From NCBI GenBank assembly GCA_947369165.1, contig CANBKJ010000013.1, forward strand, positions 1 through 46,058: a stretch of DNA of 46,058 nucleotides, given 5' to 3'. Under the pieces are notes generated by a model. The model saw only the letters and a program-made list of their open reading frames with translations. It searched no databases and had not been told where the DNA came from. Source of the stretch: an uncultured Lachnoclostridium sp. Its GTDB lineage: Bacteria > Bacillota > Clostridia > Lachnospirales > Lachnospiraceae. Below are positions 40,498 through 46,058 of the stretch, in pieces. Made by a program: the position numbers and the translations under genes. Position 1 is the first letter of the stretch, and every line of letters begins with the position of its first letter.

Positions 40498-41922
40498 TTA
40501 TTCTGACGAAATCGGAAGTTTCCGCCGGATCATCTCATCTATTCTACTTATGTAGTCATCTACACTCTTTACATTTTCCACCCGCTCCATCCTGTCTTCT
40601 TCATGAAAGACATATTTGGATGAGCCGCCACATCCCAATGCCAGTATCGTCTGGAGTTCCTCCATCATAAGAACATTATAAATACACTCCTTACCCGGTC
40701 TGGCATATGCCACATTTTCCTGATTGGTATTTCGGCTGGTCACTGCTTTGTTTTTCTGACGGTACATATAATAGGGTTCATATCCGTGTTCCCGGCAGAA
40801 CCGCTCCGAATATTCCTGCATTTGTGGAATACAGGCATCCTCTTCACTGATCTGGGCTCCCTGCTCCAGCTTTTCCCTCCGGATCCGGGAGGCCCGTTTG
40901 ATCACCAGCGTATGGATCGTTATGCTGTCCGGCCCCATCGCATCCACCTCTGAAAGGGTGTATTTAAAATCTTCCAGGGTTTCCTCCGGCAGCCCCAGGA
41001 TCAGATCCATATTGATATTGTCAAAGCCAAGATTCCTCGCCAGTTGAAATACGTCCCGGATCTGTTCCGTGGTATGTTTCCTTCCCAGCAGATCCAGCGT
41101 GTACTGCTTCATGCTCTGGGGATTGATGGAGATGCGCGATACCCTGTGGCTCCTCATGCACCTCAACTTGCCCTCAGTAATACTGTCTGGCCGGCCCGCC
41201 TCCACAGTATACTCCCGCACTTCATCCACAGGAAAATGATCTTCGATCATGGCAAACAGCCGTTCCATCTGCGCTTCCGTCAGGGATGTAGGCGTTCCGC
41301 CGCCGATATACACCGTCTGCAGCTGTCTCCCACCCAGATGCTCTCCTACATAGGTGATCTCTTTTTCCAGGGCATCCAGATAAGCATCTGTCTTGTATTC
41401 GTACTGCTTAAGCGGATAAGAAGAAAAAGAACAGTAAGCGCAGATACTAGGACAAAAGGGAATGCCGATATATATGCTCACACTTCGTTCATGATCCATA
41501 CCCTGGGTGATCCGCACTTCTTTTCCCGCCACATCCACAGCCAGCTCCGCTTTCGCCCTGCTGCAAAGATATTCTTGCTCCATTTCCCGAAAGATCTCCT
41601 GCCGTCCTCTCCCCTCAAGAATCCTGCGGAAGGGAATCTTAGCCGGGCGAATCCCCGTCAGGATACCCCATGGCTGCGTTCTGCCCGAAACCCTGCTAAA
41701 ATAATAATATGCCTTCTGCTTGACTTCATTTTTAGTATAAGGAGCAGGCAAAAACTCCTTATGGGGCTTTTCCCCGTCGATGTGGATCACCATGGTAAAT
41801 CCCTTTCTGGCAAGCAGCGCCGGATCTTCTTCTACCTGACACTCCTGTTCCGGAAAAAACACCATGGCAAGTGCCTTCAGATCATAGGAAAACTCATTGT
41901 CTTTAATAGTAATATGAATCAT
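40498..41922 (-). CDS. hemZ: Coproporphyrinogen III oxidase-like radical SAM protein (HemZ)
   Basis: This 474-residue radical SAM enzyme has the iron-sulfur motif Cys157-x3-Cys161-x2-Cys164 in PFCPSICAYCSFSSYP. An N-terminal extension (1-150) is typical of HemZ and absent from HemN. VYIGGGTPTSL, YTVEAGRPDS and NINMDLILGLPEET are conserved family segments. HemN-type enzymes decarboxylate coproporphyrinogen III without oxygen. Many anaerobes carry HemZ-like proteins without a full haem pathway, so the actual substrate is open. It is encoded 15 nt after a metallo-beta-lactamase-fold gene, a conserved order in Clostridia as far as I know. Confidence 0.88.
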   Translation of the reverse strand: MIHITIKDNEFSYDLKALAMVFFPEQECQVEEDPALLARKGFTMVIHIDGEKPHKEFLPAPYTKNEVKQKAYYYFSRVSGRTQPWGILTGIRPAKIPFRRILEGRGRQEIFREMEQEYLCSRAKAELAVDVAGKEVRITQGMDHERSVSIYIGIPFCPSICAYCSFSSYPLKQYEYKTDAYLDALEKEITYVGEHLGGRQLQTVYIGGGTPTSLTEAQMERLFAMIEDHFPVDEVREYTVEAGRPDSITEGKLRCMRSHRVSRISINPQSMKQYTLDLLGRKHTTEQIRDVFQLARNLGFDNINMDLILGLPEETLEDFKYTLSEVDAMGPDSITIHTLVIKRASRIRREKLEQGAQISEEDACIPQMQEYSERFCREHGYEPYYMYRQKNKAVTSRNTNQENVAYARPGKECIYNVLMMEELQTILALGCGGSSKYVFHEEDRMERVENVKSVDDYISRIDEMIRRKLPISSE

Positions 41923-41937
41923 GTCACTCCCTGTCCT

Positions 41938-42579
41938 TTACATCGCAGCATAAGGATTATTTTCCCTCTCATACCCGATCTCCGTCGCCGGTCCGTGCCC
42001 CGGAAATACTTTCACTTCATCGGGAAGAGTCAGCACCTTTTCTTTCAGGGATTCTATGATCTGGTGGTCATTGCCGGTAGGCAGATCCGTCCTTCCCACG
42101 GATTCCAGGAACAAAGTATCCCCGCTGAACAGTATACCCTCTTCTTTTAAGTAATAACAGCAGCTCCCCTTCGTATGTCCAGGGGTATGGATCACGGTAA
42201 ACTTCATACCAGCCGTCTCATATACCTGTCCATCCCGAAAATACACGTCTGCCTGCAGCGTCATGGCACTGCCCGCCATCGCCGTCACATTCAAGCCGGG
42301 ATCTTCTAACACAGCCTGCTCGTCCTTGAAGGCACAAAGTCTGCCCCCTGCCTCTTCCATCAAAAATGTCACTCCCATCATATGGTCAAAATGTCCATGG
42401 GTCAGAAGCACATCTTCCAGTTTACATCCCTCATTATGGATATACCTGGCAATCTTTCTACCACTGTATCCCGGATCCAGCACAATGCACTGATCACTGT
42501 TTTCCCGTCTCACAATATAACAGTTTGTACCAACTCCGCCTACAACGATAGAATCAATTTGAATTCCGTTTATTACCAT
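41938..42579 (-). CDS. Metallo-beta-lactamase-fold hydrolase, glyoxalase II-like
   Basis: This 213-residue protein has the binuclear metal motif THGHFDHMMG, His in IHTPGHTKGSCCYY, Asp in LFSGDTLFLESVGRTD and a final VFPGHGPAT, the pattern of small glyoxalase II-like hydrolases. The substrate is not known. The ATG at 42579 has GGAGG six bases upstream and is preferred to an in-frame ATG 12 codons earlier that would sit 16 nt from the relA stop. It lies between relA and hemZ on the same strand. Confidence 0.9.
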   Translation of the reverse strand: MVINGIQIDSIVVGGVGTNCYIVRRENSDQCIVLDPGYSGRKIARYIHNEGCKLEDVLLTHGHFDHMMGVTFLMEEAGGRLCAFKDEQAVLEDPGLNVTAMAGSAMTLQADVYFRDGQVYETAGMKFTVIHTPGHTKGSCCYYLKEEGILFSGDTLFLESVGRTDLPTGNDHQIIESLKEKVLTLPDEVKVFPGHGPATEIGYERENNPYAAM

Positions 42580-42630
42580 CTCAAACCTCCATTCCTGCCA
42601 CCTCAGCAGCTTCATCTAATCACCACTGGA

Positions 42631-44955
42631 TCACCCATTGGAACGCCTCTCAATATCGATGACACTCTCCACTCCACGCAGTTTTTTCACAAGTTTATTC
42701 AGCTGTTCTACACCTTTCGTCTCAAACCCAACTACAATTGTCGCCTTTTCTTGCTTTGTAGTACGAACGTTCATCGATTTAACATCAATTTCATTTTCGG
42801 TAAAGATTCTGGACACGTCAAAGAGGACACCACTACGGTTGTAGGAATAAATCACAATCTCCACTGGATAATAATCCTGATTCTTTTTCGCCTCCACGCT
42901 CCACTCTGCCTCGATCAGTCGATTCCTCTCTTCCACCGGAAGATGAATCATATTGACACAGTCCGTCCGGTGAATGGATACCCCCCGGCCCCTGGTGACA
43001 AATCCAACAATTTCATCTCCCGGCACTGGATTACAGCATCGTGAAAACCGTACTGCAAGATCATCCAGTCCCTCTACAATGATACCACTCTTACTCTTGG
43101 AGACACCACTATTCTGGCTGGCAACTTTGGCAGCCTTTGCCTCCTTAGCGCTCTCGATCACCTCAAGCACCTGTTCATCCGAGACGATTCTCTTGTTCTT
43201 TTTATCGTACTCGTATTGTAATTTATTGATCACCTGCCCTTCTTTCAAACCGCCATGACCGATGGCGGCACAGACAGAATCCCAATCTTTGAATCCATAC
43301 TTTCGTTTGCATGCTTCCGTATATTCCGGCTTCACCAGCTTATACAGATCGATACTTTTGGTTTTCGCATATTGTGCCAGCAGCTCTTTTCCACGGACAA
43401 TGTTTTCTTCTTTGAATTCGCTGCGGAACCACTGGTTGATCTTGTTTTTCGCCTGGGTACTTTTGACGATTGACAGCCAGTCGCGGCTTGGTCCTTTGCT
43501 GTTCTGGGAAGTATTGATCTCAATGCGGTCACCGTTCTGGATCTGATAATCCAGCTTCACAAGATTTCCGTTCACTCTGGCACCCACCATCTTATTTCCC
43601 ACAGCGGTATGCACCGCATAGGCAAAGTCGATGGTAGTGGATCCTGCGGGAAGTGTCTTTACATCACCATTGGGTGTAAAACAATATACACTATCTGAAA
43701 ACAGGTTTAGATCGCTCTTAATCAGGCTTAAAAATTCTTTATTATCCGACATATCCCGCTGCCATTCCAGAATCTGGCGAAGCCAAGTCATCTTAGCCTC
43801 ATCGTTTTCAACACTTTCCTCGCTTCCCTTGCTCTCCTTATATTTCCAGTGGGCGGCAATACCATATTCCGCCGTCTGATGCATCTCATAGGTGCGGATC
43901 TGGATCTCAAAAGGCTGGCCATTGGGACTGATCAACGTGGTGTGCAGCGACTGGTAGTGATTCGGTTTCGGCATCGCTATGTAGTCCTTGAACCTTCCCG
44001 GAATTGGTTTGTACATCTCATGAATGATACCCAGTGCCGTATAACACTGCTGCTCAGTATCCACAATAATACGTACTGCAAACAGATCATAGATCTGATC
44101 CAGTGTTTTGTCCTGGTTCACCATTTTCCGGTAAATACTGAACAAGTGTTTTACACGGCCGTCAATAGTAGCCGCGATCTGTGCTTCCTCCAGATGTTCC
44201 CTCACTTCCGCCATGATATCTTTGACGAAGGTCTCCTTACGCACACGCATATGATTGAATTTATCCGTCAGTTCCTGGTATGCCTCCGGTTCCAGATACT
44301 GCAGGGAAAGATCATCCAGTTCCACTTTCACCTTGGAAATACCCAGTCGATGGGCGATAGGAGCATAAATGTCCATCGTCTCCCTGGCTTTTTCCTTCTG
44401 CTTCTCCGGTTTCATGAACTGGAGCGTCCGCATGTTGTGAAGACGGTCCGCCAGTTTTATGATGATCACACGGATATCTTTTGCCATGGCGAGAAACATT
44501 TTTCTGAGATTTTCTGCCTGAACATCCAGCTTATCAGCCGAGTAATTCAACTGGGTCAGTTTGGTGACGCCATCCACCAAAAGAGCAATTTCCTCACTAA
44601 ACATTTCGGTGATATCTTCCACCGTATATTTGGTATCCTCAACCACATCATGGAGAAGTCCCCCCACTATAGTTTCCTCATCCATATCGATCTGGGCAAG
44701 TATGATCGCCACACATACCGGATGGATAAGATATGGTTCCCCGGATTTGCGCCGCTGATCCTTATGCGCCTCCTTAGCAAGCTCATATGCCTTTTCAATA
44801 ATCACAAGATCGCCACCAGGATGATCGGTGAGAATGATTTTTTTCAAAACCTCGAACAACACATCGGGATCAGTAAAATTGGGAGGAATAATATCCTGGG
44901 ACAGTTCGCCTGTATCAAATTTTTCTATCAATTCACTTTGTCTGTCTTCTGCCAT
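42631..44955 (-). CDS. relA: Bifunctional (p)ppGpp synthetase/hydrolase
   Basis: This long RelA/SpoT homologue of 774 residues makes and degrades the stringent-response alarmones. The HD hydrolase domain is intact (AHKDQRRKSG, His102-Asp103 in GGLLHDVVEDT). The synthetase domain has GRFKDYIAMPKPNHYQSLHT. TGS (YCFTPNGDVKTLPAGSTTID), a zinc-finger/CC segment (VRFSRCCNPVPGDEIVGFVT) and a C-terminal ACT domain (YSYNRSGVLFDVSRIFTENE) follow. Both activities are expected. The ATG at 44955 is used, with AAAGGG nine bases upstream; the longer TTG frame lies too close to that box. It has its own promoter. Confidence 0.96.
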   Translation of the reverse strand: MAEDRQSELIEKFDTGELSQDIIPPNFTDPDVLFEVLKKIILTDHPGGDLVIIEKAYELAKEAHKDQRRKSGEPYLIHPVCVAIILAQIDMDEETIVGGLLHDVVEDTKYTVEDITEMFSEEIALLVDGVTKLTQLNYSADKLDVQAENLRKMFLAMAKDIRVIIIKLADRLHNMRTLQFMKPEKQKEKARETMDIYAPIAHRLGISKVKVELDDLSLQYLEPEAYQELTDKFNHMRVRKETFVKDIMAEVREHLEEAQIAATIDGRVKHLFSIYRKMVNQDKTLDQIYDLFAVRIIVDTEQQCYTALGIIHEMYKPIPGRFKDYIAMPKPNHYQSLHTTLISPNGQPFEIQIRTYEMHQTAEYGIAAHWKYKESKGSEESVENDEAKMTWLRQILEWQRDMSDNKEFLSLIKSDLNLFSDSVYCFTPNGDVKTLPAGSTTIDFAYAVHTAVGNKMVGARVNGNLVKLDYQIQNGDRIEINTSQNSKGPSRDWLSIVKSTQAKNKINQWFRSEFKEENIVRGKELLAQYAKTKSIDLYKLVKPEYTEACKRKYGFKDWDSVCAAIGHGGLKEGQVINKLQYEYDKKNKRIVSDEQVLEVIESAKEAKAAKVASQNSGVSKSKSGIIVEGLDDLAVRFSRCCNPVPGDEIVGFVTRGRGVSIHRTDCVNMIHLPVEERNRLIEAEWSVEAKKNQDYYPVEIVIYSYNRSGVLFDVSRIFTENEIDVKSMNVRTTKQEKATIVVGFETKGVEQLNKLVKKLRGVESVIDIERRSNG

Positions 44956-44996
44956 ACATACCAACCCTTTCAGATGTTTTTTGTCACATATTTATA

Positions 44997-45025
44997 ATTA
45001 TATAAGAAAAATCCCGAAAATGCAA
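44997..45025 (-). promoter_or_regulatory. Putative relA promoter
   Basis: On the minus strand TTGCAT (45020-45025), a 17-bp spacer and a perfect TATAAT (44997-45002) lie about 40 nt before the relA start, downstream of the spo0A terminator. Confidence 0.6.
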
Positions 45026-45087
45026 CCAGTGTCTTGCAAACTGGCACTGCCAATATAAAAACCACAAACGGTACTCCGCGATAATAC

Positions 45088-45131
45088 AAAAAACACCATC
45101 ATGAACAGGTATCCTGGAATTCATGATGGCG
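45088..45131 (-). terminator. Rho-independent terminator after spo0A
   Basis: On the minus strand CCATCATGAA and TTCATGATGG form a perfect 10-bp stem, with an inner CAGG/CCTG stem, followed by six T residues. It lies about 90 nt after the spo0A stop and separates it from relA. Confidence 0.85.
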
Positions 45132-45221
45132 CTCGTTTCATCTCAGCCTTTGAAATAGTTTTGTATATACAGTTTACCAGTATCAGGGGGCACCTTGTCA
45201 GGCTTCCTGTCTGGAATTTTT

Positions 45222-46019
45222 TTAATTCGCACGCATTTTCTGCTCTAATCGTATCTTATCTGCAATTAACGCTACAAATTCCGAATTGGTAGGTTTGCCT
45301 TTTCCGTTGTTCACAGTATATCCGAATAATTCATCAATTGTATCTACCTTTCCTCTGGACCAAGCCACCTCGATGGCATGTCTGATTGCCCTCTCCACCC
45401 TGCTGGGAGTCGTCTGATGCTGTTTTGCAATGGACGGATAAAGTATCTTTGTAATGGAATTGAGCATCCCACTGTCATCCACAGACATCATGATGGCATC
45501 TCTCAAATACTGATAACCTTTTATATGTGCAGGTACTCCAATCTCATGTATAATATTAGTCACATCCATTTCCAGGTTATACCCAGGCCTGTTCTCATGT
45601 TGAAAATGTTCCCCATAATTAACTAACATTGCTCTGTTTCCTGGTTTCAACTGCTGTACCTTTGCCAGAATTGTCTCTTTTTCAAAAGGCTTCAGCAGAT
45701 AATACGATGCCCCATACTGAAATGCGGACTGCATCACGTTTTCCTGCGTCACTGCTGTCACCACAATAAAATCCGGTCTTTTATCAATCCCAGGCAATCC
45801 CCGGTGTATCTTCTCCAACACGAGTAAACCGTCCATTTTCGGCATGATCAAATCTAAAAACACAATATCCGGTGAAGTCTCTCGAATCATCTCAATCGCC
45901 TCTACTCCATCCTCCGCATGCCCTACTACTTCTACCTCATTGTCGTCCTGAAGACTTTCCCGGATCATGGCAGCTGTTCTCATACTGTCATCTACGATCA
46001 AGACTTTTACTTTATTCAT
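45222..46019 (-). CDS. spo0A: Sporulation master regulator Spo0A
   Basis: Spo0A is the phosphorylation-controlled transcription factor that starts sporulation. The 265-residue protein has a receiver domain (Asp10-Asp11, phospho-acceptor Asp56 in IVFLDLIMP, Thr and Lys in VVTAVT and LLKPF). The Spo0A-type DNA-binding domain (about 145-265) carries [18 protein letters not shown], the recognition-helix region [13 protein letters not shown] and [21 protein letters not shown] lies ten bases before the ATG. The genes that often lie upstream (spoIVB, recN) would be beyond the window edge. It shows that the host is a spore former or descends from one. Confidence 0.98.
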   Translation of the reverse strand: MNKVKVLIVDDSMRTAAMIRESLQDDNEVEVVGHAEDGVEAIEMIRETSPDIVFLDLIMPKMDGLLVLEKIHRGLPGIDKRPDFIVVTAVTQENVMQSAFQYGASYYLLKPFEKETILAKVQQLKPGNRAMLVNYGEHFQHENRPGYNLEMDVTNIIHEIGVPAHIKGYQYLRDAIMMSVDDSGMLNSITKILYPSIAKQHQTTPSRVERAIRHAIEVAWSRGKVDTIDELFGYTVNNGKGKPTNSEFVALIADKIRLEQKMRAN

Positions 46020-46058
46020 AATAACAATACCTCCAATCTCCTAAATTACTGAATATAC

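Noticed and set aside
42580-42615. Longer N-terminus for the glyoxalase II-like hydrolase
   Set aside because: The extra 12 residues cover the GGAGG box that serves the ATG at 42579 and are not part of the fold.
43849-44997. 382-codon open frame on the plus strand
   Set aside because: It is antisense to relA over almost its whole length. It is a shadow of codon bias in the true gene.

Overview
The window comes from a spore-forming, low-to-mid G+C member of the Clostridia. It is most likely a Lachnospiraceae (cluster XIVa) gut anaerobe and looks Blautia-like. The grounds are spo0A, a split transketolase with a short transaldolase, HemZ, YqeG, a DUF815 ATPase, a PF06541 membrane protein and consistent GGAGG ribosome binding sites. 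The genus is an inference from gene content; no marker fixes the species. Nearly all genes lie on the minus strand. The exceptions are the HPt gene (10816) and the carbamate kinase gene (32618).

Left part (214-11300): a tRNA-Pro(GGG) gene, then a minus-strand chemosensory operon read from about 10.6 kb down to 0.46 kb. In transcription order it encodes a receiver/HD-GYP protein, a soluble PAS histidine kinase, a second receiver/HD protein with a broken HD motif, CheR, CheB, a CheY-like receiver, CheA, CheW and one chemoreceptor without an extracellular sensor domain. A lone HPt protein is transcribed divergently from the same promoter region. No flagellar, CheC, CheD or CheX gene is visible. 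The set therefore looks like a membrane-anchored phosphorelay joined to c-di-GMP turnover rather than, or in addition to, motility control.

Middle (11.3-33.5 kb): two intracellular GH43 glycosidases; an MTAN-like nucleosidase; lone fabH; efp; a fused aroD-aroK gene; pepP, yqeG, a DUF815 ATPase, argS and aroA; a duplicated-domain membrane protein; split transketolase plus transaldolase; a degenerate-GGDEF/EAL protein; a beta-CASP metallo-beta-lactamase-fold nuclease; and carbamate kinase. These cover shikimate and pentose-phosphate metabolism, hemicellulose side-chain processing and translation.

Right part (33.6-46 kb): fabV, a hemolysin-III-like protein, a small membrane protein, galM, aspS, hisS, hemZ, a glyoxalase-II-like hydrolase, relA/spoT and spo0A. 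The last two pair stringent response with sporulation control.

The least expected structure is between the genes. There is a 244-bp MITE-like element with terminal inverted repeats and an 8-bp flanking duplication between hisS and aspS. A hairpin-rich insert sits in the argS leader, flanked by a 17-bp copy of the argS ribosome binding site and start codon, which creates a 26-codon leader ORF. The transaldolase 3' end is duplicated. The beta-CASP gene has tandem duplications of both its start region (88 bp) and its last 26 codons (78 bp). These, and the chemosensory/HD-GYP/HPt cluster, are the parts most worth following up.
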